The notes below the pieces were generated by a model. It searched no databases, had not been told where the DNA came from, and saw nothing but the letters and a program-made list of their open reading frames with translations. Below, one piece after another: positions 11,060 to 21,640 of a stretch of 64,000 nt of DNA (position 1 is its first letter; the number at the start of each line of letters is the position of its first letter). The position numbers were made by a program, and so were the translations under genes. This stretch comes from Artocarpus heterophyllus (Eukaryota; Streptophyta; Magnoliopsida; Rosales; Moraceae), in NCBI GenBank assembly GCA_025403435.1, contig CM046348.1, positions 28,414,148-28,478,147 of the forward strand. The letters run 5' to 3'.

Positions 11060-13970
11060 TTTTGTTTTGTACATCTACACGTAGTCGAATTTCAAAAACA
11101 AGGCTTAACACATTGCCATTTTTTGTTTTGGTTACATCGTGACGAAAACTACATGAACCATTAGAAATAGACAAATTTATTTATGCAGAAAGATCGAATC
11201 CCCAAAAAAATCCATTAGAATATAATATTGTAACTGAACTTAAGATACAAGGACCATGTAACATTGCTAAAACAAATGCTCCATATATGAAAAATTTAGA
11301 ATGCTCAAAAAAAATTTCCAAAACAATTCATAAATGAAACAACAATTGAAGAAAATGGATTTGTCAATTACAAACGCAGAAATACAATTTTTTATATAGA
11401 AAAAGAACGTACTAAATAAGACAACATATTTGTAGTTCTTTATAACAAAGACCTGTGTTTAAAATTTCATGTTCATATTAATGTCAAAATTTATTCTCAA
11501 TCTATGCTTATAAAATATTTATTTAAATATTTAACAAAAGGACCAGATAAAATAAGAGTAGTAATAGAAAATAATATATGTACAAAACAATTCAGACAAA
11601 TTACATATCAAGAAGTACATGAAATTAAAAATTATATCAATTGTTGATATATAACACCATATGAAACTACATAGAGATTATATAAATACCCAATACATCA
11701 TAAAAATCTAATTATTCAACGACTATCAATTCATTTATTAAATATGCAAAATGTAACATATTTACTCAGATCAACATCTTACTAACATACTAAGAAAACC
11801 AAGAGTTTATAAGACGACCCTAACAGAATGGATGGAAACTAATAAACATGATATTGAAGCTAGAGAACTTACTTATAACTAATTTCCTACTAAATATGTT
11901 TGGAATCGCAAACACAAATACTGAACTTTTAGGCAAACATGACATATAATTGGATGACCTTTTTATGTTCATACAAATTCTGGAGAGCTATATTATCTAA
12001 AATTATTATTAAACTATCGAAAAGGTATAACAGGTTATGAATCCGTTCGAACCATTGATAATATAACATATCCAACAAATCAAGCAACATATTATGCCTT
12101 AGGTTATTATGAGATGATAAAGAATGGGATGAATTAATATTAGACATTTTCGTCAATCATCCTAATTAAGACAATTATTCATTATAATTTTATTATTTTG
12201 TAATGTAAATAATTCAATAAAATTATTTGAAAAACATTGGAAACTTATAACAGATGATATTTTACACAAGATTAAAACTTTATTCAACAACCATAATTTT
12301 CAAATACCTGAGACAAAATTATACAACTTTCTACTATATAAATTAGAAAAATTATTAAATTGGAATTCATCAATTTTTACACATTTCAATTTACCATTTC
12401 CCACTAGATTGCTAGTAGATGATCTAACTTTTAGACTTTTAGGAGAGGAACTTAGTTACGATATAAATAAATTAAAAAACAAAAATACTATATTAGTACA
12501 AAATTTAAACAATGAACACAATATATTTATCAACATATCTTAAAATCACTTAATCATGGAAAAGACAATCTTTTTTCATCAATAGCCATGAAGGAACCCA
12601 AAAAAACATATTTATGGGATGCAATCATTATAAAAAACAGATCAAATAATGAAATTGTCCTAGTTGTTGCATTGTCTGGAATAGCAACATTATTATTACC
12701 TAAAGAAAGAACTATACACTCTAGATTTCTAAAATCATTATCATTTAATAAATATTCTACCTGTTGTATGAAAAAGTACTCAATTAGCAAAATTAATTTA
12801 AAAAACATCATTTATACTATGGAATGAAGCACCCATGAATAATAATTATTGTTTTGAAGCATTTGATAAGACACTTCAAGATTTAAAAAATAATTTTGAA
12901 CAACCATTTGGTGGACTGACTGTTATTTTACGTGGTAATTTTTGACAAATTTTACCTGTTATACCTATAGGAACAAAAAAATTATAATAGAAGCAAGTAT
13001 AAATAATTCTTATTTACGGTCACATTTCCAAATTTTAAAATTAACAAAAAACATGAGAATAAAACATCATAAGTTTACATAAGAAGAAAAATAGAAATTA
13101 CAAAATTTTCAAACTAGATATAAAATATTAGAAACGACACTGCTAAAGGAATAAAAGATTTAAAAAATGAAGATGCCACATGGATTAAAATACCAGAAAA
13201 AAACATAATACATTATCAATCAAATCCAATTGAAAAGATTTCAACAATAATATATTACGACGTTTACAATTATTTTAACAATATTGAATATCTAAAAAAA
13301 CGAGCAATAGCAACTCCAAAAAATAAAATAGCTGTTGACATTAATAATCATATATTATCTTTACTACCTGGTAAAATGTTATTTCAGTTATGACATGATA
13401 GTATCTTCTTCTAAAAACATAAATGAACTTAATCTTTTATATCCCCAAGAATTTTTATACACGCTAAATTTCAATGGCATACCACCACATGAATTAAACC
13501 TTAAACTTGGAGCTTCTATTATGTTATTAAGAAACTTAAATCACTCTATTGGACTATGTAATGGAATAAGACTTATTATTACATAATTGATGAATAAAAT
13601 TATAGAAAGACAAATCATAAATTCAAATAATACCAATGAAAAGGTTTATATCTAAGAATATAAATGATTGTACATGAATCTAATTGGCCATTTACATTGA
13701 AAAGCTGACAATTTTCGACAATTTTCGGTAAAAATTTGCTATGTCATGACAATAAATAAATGCCCAGGACAATCTTTAAATAAAAGTGGTCTGTATTTAG
13801 AGAATGAAATTTTTACATATGGATAATTATATGTCGCTTTATCAAGGGCAACAACACCAAAAGAATTACATATAATAATTCATAATTCAATCAATAAATA
13901 TCCAAACCACACAAAAAACATTGAGTACAAAGAAATTTTACACAATATCACATAAAAATGTACATAATAA
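11060..13970 (+). pseudogene. Helitron Rep/Pif1-like helicase pseudogene
   Basis: Plant Helitrons encode one protein with an HUH Rep endonuclease and a Pif1-like SF1 helicase for rolling-circle transposition. Seen here: VVEFQKQGLTHCHFLFWL near 11085-11138, with the HUH motif as H-C-H; then CSKKI and ETTIEENGFVNYKRRN near 11312-11385. A long inter-domain part follows, with LTEWMETNKHDIEARELTY near 11820 and NSGELYYLKLLLN near 11975. The helicase includes LWNEAPMNNNYCFEAFDKTL near 12820-12880 (Walker B-like, Asp replaced by Asn), PFGG near 12905, LNLKLGASIMLLRNLN near 13498-13545, and ALSRATTPKELH near 13840-13875. The N-terminal part before the HUH motif is not found. The Walker A region near 12590 is frameshifted. 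Many stops and indels make this a relic. Confidence 0.8.
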
Positions 13971-14079
13971 TACTTTTTGGCAAAAATACTATGTTAACAA
14001 TAACTTAAACATATATATTTAATGAAATCATTCACTCATATGCTAAAAAAATATTTATTATTTTTGAAAATTAGAGAAA

Positions 14080-16350
14080 ATAACGGCACCCATCCATGCA
14101 CTTAAGCCAAATGAAGTATATTGGAGTATCAAAGTAAGAATTTGCAAATAATGAATCAATAATGATTTCATGATGGGACGCTTAATAAGTCTTAATTGTC
14201 TTTTAGTTGATGAAGAGGTAACAATCTCTATACACGTTATTTTACATTTTTTTCATATTGAATCTTATTAAACAATTGACTACTTTATTTTTATTATTTG
14301 CAACGTGAAGCAATTCAAGGATCAATTCGAGCGTGTGATTCAGAGATCCTTCAAAAAAATTCTGCTAGGTACAATATATGACATCACCAACTTCTTTGTT
14401 AATCAAAACAAGCCAAAATACAAAGTCGTATCACACAATACAACGCTTCAATTTGGACATACAACAACTTTTATTCCGGTTACAGAAGATCTACTACATA
14501 TTCCATTTCATAGATTTTACTTTATTGAATTTGATCAACTATAACGAAGAATCAACAATTTTGAAATCTTAAGCGGTAATATTTATTACTCAATTTAATA
14601 AATTAAAAGCATTATTAATTTATTAATATATTTATAATGCTCTATATTTCATTGATACTAGATTTTATTAGGACCGCAACAAGTGACCAAGCAATTGAGA
14701 TAACATGAACAATAGGACAACACCAAGGCACACTATAATGATATAGAATATAAGGTAAACAAAATTCTACACACATTTTATCATAATCATATTAAAAATG
14801 ATTTAATTAAAGCCTATACATTTTTACACTATTTAACATTTTTTATTCTAACTTTCTTTATTTAATTTTTTTCAATGGAAATGAACAATTACAAGTTACT
14901 CTATGGGGACACAAAGTAGAACAATTTGATGAAAACTTTTTGAAATCAATTTAGAGACTAGTTGTAGCAGTTTTTGCAACAATATTACTATATTAGTGAA
15001 ACAATATCTAGGTATTTCTTCAAAACTTTATCACAACAATTACATATATAAACATAATTCCAAAAAGAAAATACTAATTAATTTAGTGTTGAAATTATAG
15101 GAAAACCATATGTGTCAAGTACTATGACAACAATTTTTTATATTAACCTAGATATACCAGAGACAACAACATTAAAGACAAGGAAATAAGAAAACACCAA
15201 ATCAATAAAAAAAAATATTCTACTTCATATTAAAAAAATTTTACTACCTTTTTATTTTTTATTTTTTTATTTTTACATACACAGATATTCCCACCAAATT
15301 CAAAAATTCTTCCTACCAGCATCATTAACACCAACCCAATCAATCAAAGAATAAAAATTAGAAAATAAAAAACCAATGAGTGAGTTGATAGCATTAGATC
15401 CAAAAAGCAATTAAGTTAGTATTATTAAAATTTATCTTATTTATTTCATCACCCAAATTGATAGCATTTCCTCATTTATACAAGGTGCCAGATTTATAGT
15501 AAAAGCAACAATAATTGGATTATCCACAAATCAAGACTGATATTATAATTCATGTCCCAGATGTTATTAATAATTAAAACAAGCATGTAGTGGTTGGTGG
15601 TGAAAAAATCGTGGCAACTTAAACACAATTCTTGCACCATGGTAATAAAATTTACCAACAATTTGTTCCTAAAATTCATTTACTTTTATTAAATATAATA
15701 AATGACATACTACATTAATTAATTATTACCATATATATTACAAGTACAAGTTGAACACACAAATTGAAGATAATACTAGAAACATACACATCACCATATT
15801 TGATGAGCCGCACAAGCACTAATCAAACCACCATGCTCCACATTAATGATTGATCAAGGTTTTATTGATCCATTTATAATCCCACAAAATATTGATCAAT
15901 TAAGGGAACAAACAAAAATCTTTCATCTTTATTTCTAACAAAGAGAAGCACAAATAAATGGAGTTATTTTAAAAATCTTTGAAAATGTCCAGTCTTCTAT
16001 ACTATTACCACAACTCCCAGTTGCCACAACAATAGATTCGAAAACATCGGACCCACAAAAATTGACCACAAGGTAAAACATATATATTAATTTATATTAA
16101 ATTCCTTTAAAAATCTTTATTATTCTAAATATATATCTTAATAACCTTTTATCATTTCATTTCTAAATAAAACAATTGAATCAACAAGAAAACGTCCAAT
16201 GACAAGGTAACATAACTACTTTTAAATTCTTTAATTTATAATACACATAATTCTAAATTTTGAATTTCTTAATAATTGTTGTTATTAATTTTTTTTTTTT
16301 ACTTTCTTACTTTGTAGTGAGGAAGAACTACAGAAAAAGGGAAGACAAAA
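14080..16350 (+). pseudogene. Helitron-associated RPA70-like (OB-fold, DUF223) pseudogene
   Basis: Plant Helitrons often carry a gene for a single-strand-DNA-binding protein like the 70-kDa subunit of replication protein A. The first visible piece, HALKPNEVYWSIKVRIC, is near 14097-14147. A GT..AG-type break near 14218-14308 is followed by EAIQGSIRACDSEI. Then comes YDITNFFVNQNKPKYKVVSH near 14375-14435, ending with FHRFYFIEFDQL at 14541. A later exon near 14880-14945 has VTLWGHKVEQFDENFLKSI (second OB fold). Further pieces appear near 15140-15180 (YINLDIPETTTLK), 15480-15680 (C-terminal domain) and 15830-16350. Frameshifts and stops interrupt nearly every exon. It follows the helicase on the same strand, as in known elements. 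Confidence 0.7.
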
Positions 16351-17838
16351 GCCATAAAATATTGTAAGAAACTTTTTAATATAATATTATATCAATATAT
16401 ATATATATATATATGTTTTTCATTTAAATAAATTTTGTATAGTAAAAATTTCTAACTTGTAAAAAAAAATTTCTAACTTCATGTATAAAAAAAATTTCCC
16501 GTAGCAAAGTCTGTAAAAATTTTGTATTGTAAAAATTTTCAACATTTTGTGTAATCCTTTTTTCAGATTAACTTATTTCTGACCTAATCATATTTCTATA
16601 TTAACAAAATCTGTGATGTTTAAATTATGACCAAATAATTAGATAGAAAATGACAAACAAATTTGGCACATTATGCTAACAATTGCCTCACATTATATAT
16701 AACATAGATAAGCTTAAATCAATTTCTTTTCTTTTCTTTTCTATTGACATCTAAAGCTTCAACTCCTATACAATATTTGCTTCTATCATTTAAAAAAAAT
16801 TCAAACATATTCTTAATAGAACTCACTTTTTCACAATATCAATAATTTTATTAACCAAACTTACCTAAATATGAGTATGTTACTTTAGTTTTTCCTGTCT
16901 TCTTTTTATTCTATTATTTTTGTTTTATTAATTAATAAATAGCTATTCACTTTTTGGTGCTCAAAAATAATTTTATTAGATTACATGTCTTTTTATTCTT
17001 TTCATATTATAGCTATTAAGCTTTAAATTATGCAGCAAATTAAAGCTGTCAAATTTCTAAATAATATAATCTCCATCAATTTCATTAATGTAGATATTAT
17101 GAAAAAAAAAATTTGATCCCAATAGATAGAATTACTCAGGAGTTATACATGACTCTACAGAATAAACAATGTTTGATTTTCTTAGTTTAAGATATTTTAA
17201 AATTAAACAACCGAATAAGCATAACTTATACATGAATCCATTTTAATTAAAATACCAAATATAATATCCAAAGTGTTAAATTCATACTTATAAAAAAGAG
17301 GTCTTTTATTAACAGTACAAATTTACTTCACTTACACTACTAAGAACCTTTCAATAACAATTATTAGGAAACAAAAAAAACATAATTAATAAAACACTCC
17401 AAATATATTTGACAAAATATATTACAAATAAAAATTTAAAAATAATAAAAAAAAGAGAGAACAAACCTCATGATATGGATATATTTCGAGAGTGCAAAAG
17501 TGAAACAAATAAAAAAAAAGATAGAACCTCATGATGTGGATACATTTTGAGAGTACAAAGCACTCCGTATAATCAACTATCAAAATCATACATACATAGA
17601 AAATACAAAAATATTATCAAACAAAATATTGGACCTTAAACGGAATGTGTTTCGAGAGTACTAGGTACTCCACAATATCAGCCATCTACTACTGAAATAA
17701 ATGAATCTAAAGGTTTTAACAACATGCCACAAAACAAAGACACAAAAGATAGAATAAAAAACAACATCACATAAGGAAAAGCAGTTATTCAAAACACACA
17801 AACGTAATTGTGAACATGCTATGAGTAAAATCAAAAGA
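16351..17838. other. AT-rich Helitron interior, no gene seen
   Basis: It contains a (TA)n run near 16395-16412 and degenerate direct repeats near 17463-17570. In these repeats the phrase cctcatgatatggatat and a variant recur about 60 bp apart, and a looser third copy lies near 17633. No protein similarity was seen. Confidence 0.5.
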
Positions 17839-18456
17839 TCACATGTGAAGATACAAATCTAATGGCCACTTCTTGCAACCTTTATTCCAATCTAACTTTA
17901 AAGTTGTAGTATCGGACTCCAAATGAATGACATGCATTTTGTCCAATAAATCTTCGGCAGTTGAAGCAGTAACAAAGATTTGTCTTCCCAACTGTACAAT
18001 GAAGTTATCTTCCATAGTGTGATCTAAAAACTTCAACAAACCATCATAAAAACCATTAACATTCAAAAGTCCTAATGATTTAGAATGAATGCCCAATAGG
18101 TTCCCACTAGCAACCACAAACATTTCCTCAAGAATACCTAAACCACCAGGTATAACTATAAAAGCATCAGCTATATTAATCATGACTTCTATACATTTGG
18201 TGAACTCTTTTTTCTATACCTAGTGTCTTTCCATAAAAATTATCATTAATTAGGACTTTAGGCATAATCCCTAAGACTTGGGCACCATTATATTGCGCTA
18301 ATATTGAAACACTCCCCATTAACCATAAATTACCTCTTCCATAAACTAGGTTAATCTTCTTACGTGCTAAAATTTGTTGTAAATGTTCTACAACTTCTAC
18401 GTAGATTCTATCTTTCTCAGGATTGGAACCATGAAAGACAGAAAATTTCGATTTTA
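17839..18456 (-). pseudogene. LOG-like: Intronless LOG (cytokinin riboside 5'-monophosphate phosphoribohydrolase) pseudogene
   Basis: LOG enzymes release active cytokinin bases from their ribotides in the cytosol. On the minus strand nearly the whole LOG protein (about 200 of the usual 210-220 residues) can be followed without any intron: KFSVFHGSNPEKDR near 18448, NLVYGRGNLWLMGS near 18345, QVLGIMPKVL near 18275, then ADAFIVIPGGLGILEE near 18140-18170, LGIHSKSLGLLNVNGFYDGL near 18080, and a C-terminal part to the stop at 17839. Functional LOG genes have several introns, so this looks like a processed copy. The signature PGGxGTxxE reads PGGLGILEE (Thr to Ile). The preceding conserved MHQRKAEM block is replaced by MYRSHD with a frameshift and stop near 18184. 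It is therefore not a working enzyme. It lies inside the Helitron, antisense to Rep/helicase. Confidence 0.75.
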
Positions 18457-18610
18457 CTAGATAAAGAAGAAGAAGAAGAAGACATATTTGATTCTATAAC
18501 TTTGTTTTTTTAAAAGTATTTTTTTTATTTTATATCCGCTCTGCCTAAACTCTTAAGTCCTAAATGGGATCTTAATGAAGATGGAAATACATGAGGACAA
18601 AAGAGTTAGA

Positions 18611-18718
18611 CAATTAGGTGATAAAAGATAATCTAAAAACCTAGACAAAATAATTACAAGTAAACAATTAGGTGATAAAAGATAATCTAAAAACCTAGAC
18701 AAAATATTTACAAGTAAG
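18611..18718. repeat. 54-bp tandem duplication
   Basis: Two adjacent copies (18611-18664 and 18665-18718) begin caattaggtgataaaagata and differ at only a few positions. This indicates a recent duplication within the Helitron interior. Confidence 0.85.
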
Positions 18719-18779
18719 AAAAACAAGACAAATTTTTCAAAAATTTACTAAACTACTCGACATAATTTTAAAACAAAGA

Positions 18780-19410
18780 CACATAATCAAATCAACTTTT
18801 GAAAATCAGACCTAAAACTGTAAAACTTTTGATATTATAAAACGAATCTATGAAAATCTAATAAAAGACAACTAATACACTGTAAGCTTTTTAACAAAAT
18901 TAAATTCAAATGAATCTATGAAAATCTAATAAAGAACAAATAACACATTATAAGTTTTTGGAAAAAATTAAATTCGGTAAAAAACCTACATTAAAAACAA
19001 ATAAACTGTAGTACCTTTTCAAATATGCCAAAAAGACTTAAACTATATAACTTTTGATAATAAAAAACAAAATCGACAGATTACTGTGGAATATTGACCA
19101 ATAAGACACAAATCTTGAAACATCTAGATAAGATTCAAAAATTCCAAAGATATTATAAGACAAAATGACACACTGTAAATTTTTTGACAAAATTAAATTC
19201 GAATCGAAAAACCATTAAAACCAAAATAAACTGGAGAACCTTTTTAAACACACTAGAAAGACTCAATTATACAACTTTTGACATTCAAAAATAAAATCAA
19301 CAAATTACTATAGAATATTTGACCAATAAGACGCAAATCTTAAAACATCTAAATAAGATTCAAAATTTTTTGAATATATTACAATATTACAATACAACAT
19401 ATGATTTATC
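18780..19410. repeat. Degenerate tandem array, about 230-240 bp units
   Basis: Recurring phrases in the same order include actgtaa(a/g).ttttt.acaaaattaaattc, accttttcaaa.a.(a/g)ccaaaaagact and gaccaataagac(a/g)caaatctt. The clearest pair of units begins near 19000 and near 19230. Subterminal or internal tandem arrays are common in Helitrons. Unit borders are approximate. Confidence 0.5.
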
Positions 19411-20137
19411 TGACAATAAATTCTTTTTAAAAGAAGCAATAAAATAAAATCAATGACTAATTATTTAACACTTACTGTAACAATCTAAAAATAAACTAAT
19501 ACTCAAAGCACATATTTTTTTTTTGAAGAAACACTCGAACAACATTACAAAGATTTACTTCTCATCTAGATTTCTTATAAACTGGCAAAAAGGGTCTTTA
19601 AATCCCAAATTCTTCCGGCGTTGTCTTTCTACATAAAATTTGGGCCAAAGTTTAAAAAATACACTTTGGACATATCTGCTAGGATGATTATGAAGAATAG
19701 CTTAGAGGTCTTCCAAGTTCTCTTTAGAAAGGCTATCTTTTCAAAAAGAGATTTTATCCTCCTAATTTACTGACACAAATTTAGGCGAACGACACTTACC
19801 TTTGCCAATCTACCACCCATATTTGTTACAGTTAGATTTGATAGCACGAGTTCTTCTTTTCCTCGCACTGAGACTGGTACCCATACTTGGATGACCGACA
19901 CTGTTAAAGTCACTCAAATGAATTTTTCCTTGAATCAATATTCTCATATCACTAGAAATATCAAAATGCATAAGAATCCATAGTCGAGTGATTCTACACC
20001 TATATTTTTGTTTGAGAATCTTTTGAGAAAATGAAGGAAAATATTTTCTTAGACGATGATATTTTAGATCCATACAAAATAAACAAAAAAACATTCTGGA
20101 TAAGATTCAAGTATTTGAAAAAAAAAAAAGATTTATA
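19411..20137. other. Helitron interior without recognised gene
   Basis: The minus strand has an open frame of 94 codons (19810-20094) and a donor-like cttacc motif near 19796. The protein matches no family I know. It may be a captured exon or chance. Confidence 0.3.
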
Positions 20138-20300
20138 GGGTGTTTGATATGATAGTTAGAACCATTGGTCAAAACTGTAAACACTGTAGCACCTGAGAGC
20201 TTTACACTATAGTAATTTTTTTTCTTTTTACTGTAACATGTGAAAGTTTTACATTGTTCTTAACTGAAAAGTTGGTTAAAACCAACTTAGCCAAACAACC
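20138..20300. mobile_element. Small TIR element, family M1 (copy a)
   Basis: Left end GGGTGTTTG and right end CAAACAACC form short terminal inverted repeats. The interior shares ctgtaacatgtgaaagtttt-type sequence with copies at 28806-28981 and, more weakly, 34948-35085. There are no coding sequences, so this is a MITE. Target duplications are unclear, so the superfamily is not assigned. It is nested in the Helitron. Confidence 0.6.
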
Positions 20301-20868
20301 TATTAGAAACCTAAGAAAAAAAAAACAAAGAACAGTCTTCGAATTTTAGAGGAAAAAAAAGAGAAAATTTTAGAGAAAAAGAAGAATATTTAAGAACTAG
20401 AAAAGAGAGAGTAGAGAGAGAAAACACACAAAATAAAAACTCCGGTGCACAGTGATAAAATTTATAGGCACGCATTAGAGCACTGAACTAGACATGTGTT
20501 AAACACATGAATGAAAAACTGGACCGGATTGACATGAATTTGGCCAATTATTCGTACTCAAATTTGACTTAGATATTATGGGTTAGGCTAATATATTTGA
20601 AATAGATTATTCTATAACACATTTTAAACATATTATGAATAATGATATATTTTTCTATCTAGAGATAATATTAATATTTTCATGTATCAATCTATCATAA
20701 ATTAATTTAATAAACAAATACTATTACATATTTATAAATGTTTTTATAATCTTGATAAATTAAAATTTGGCCTACAACAAAAAACCTAGCTCTACCACTA
20801 TATATATGTATGTCAACTAATTTTATATTGCAAGAATTTTCAATTTTCTATTGAATACAACATTATTT

Positions 20869-20898
20869 CCTGTTGCAATGCGCGGGTTCCTCTGTTAG
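20869..20898 (+). other. Helitron 3' terminus (hairpin plus TTAG)
   Basis: cctgttgcaatgcgcggg can pair as a 7-bp stem with one bulged T and a tiny loop. It is followed by ttcctctgTTAG|T. Plant Helitron ends commonly have a near-identical hairpin and CTRR inserted before T. Here the first base of CTRR reads T. Confidence 0.6.
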
Positions 20899-21640
20899 TT
20901 TTTTTTCTAAATGCCAGCACGTGACCATATGGTGAATTCCTATGTCATATATGACACTTTTAACTGGGTTGGGCTGTCTCTTGGCAAGTTATTTGTTTGC
21001 TGAAGAGTGAAAGTCCATTATGTGGAATGGCTCAGTTCTGCTTTTCCTCACGTTCAAGCCCATATTTCTCAAGTCTGGATATTTTTTTTGTTCGAGACTC
21101 TGCAAATGCAACAACCACTACCTCATTCACTTTTTGCCATGAAAAAGAGTATGGAGATTTTTACCATAGTCACTAAAAAAGGAATCTATTCGTCAAGTTT
21201 ATAAATATATATATATATATATATGACGTTTACGCCACTGATGGGAATACTTATTGGACAATAACAGCCAAAAAGTTTTCCCACAAGATATCACTATACG
21301 ATACTTTGGGATTGTATCTCAGTGAAAACACATTCTTTGACAATATCATACCAAGATACAACAGTAGCTACCAGTAACCAATGATATCCTACCAATAGGT
21401 GAACAAAAAATCTAAGAACGTGACAAATCCTATTTAACTTACTAACAAAATCTGAGATAATCTGAATCCGATGAATTTAAATAAGAATTTGCGTTAACTC
21501 ACCCAATTCGATTTTTCATTTGGTGGGTTTGGTTGAGTTTTTCATGATCTAAGATAATATGAAGCCACCTAATGCATTTATATATTTATAATGTTGTTGA
21601 TATCCTTTTTTTGCAATATTCAAGCCTACCTATATCTCGC
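20899..21640. other. No gene recognised
   Basis: It holds a (TA)n microsatellite at about 21206-21223 and an unrecognised 65-codon open frame at 21007-21204 on the plus strand. Phrases such as ggtgggtttgg near 21522 resemble sequence near 24945-24970 on the far side of the next block. That resemblance may mean the block was inserted into one older repeat. Confidence 0.4.

Larger units (their letters stand above)
11060..20898 (+). mobile_element. Decayed Helitron with Rep/helicase, RPA-like gene and LOG cargo
   Basis: Three independent signs agree: a Rep/helicase remnant (11060-13970), an RPA-like remnant downstream on the same strand (14080-16350), and a Helitron-type 3' end at 20869-20898. 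The 3' end is a short GC-rich hairpin, cctgttgcaatgcgcggg, followed 8 bp later by TTAG-T, where intact Helitrons usually have CTRR-T. The left border is unknown and 11060 is only where Rep similarity begins. Between the RPA-like remnant and the 3' end lie an intronless LOG pseudogene (minus strand), tandem repeats, and a small TIR element at 20138-20300. All coding parts are broken. The 3.9 kb between RPA and LOG/terminus could include later insertions. Confidence 0.7.

Noticed and set aside
19810..20094. 94-codon minus-strand frame
   Set aside because: No similarity recognised; kept only as a possible captured exon within the Helitron.
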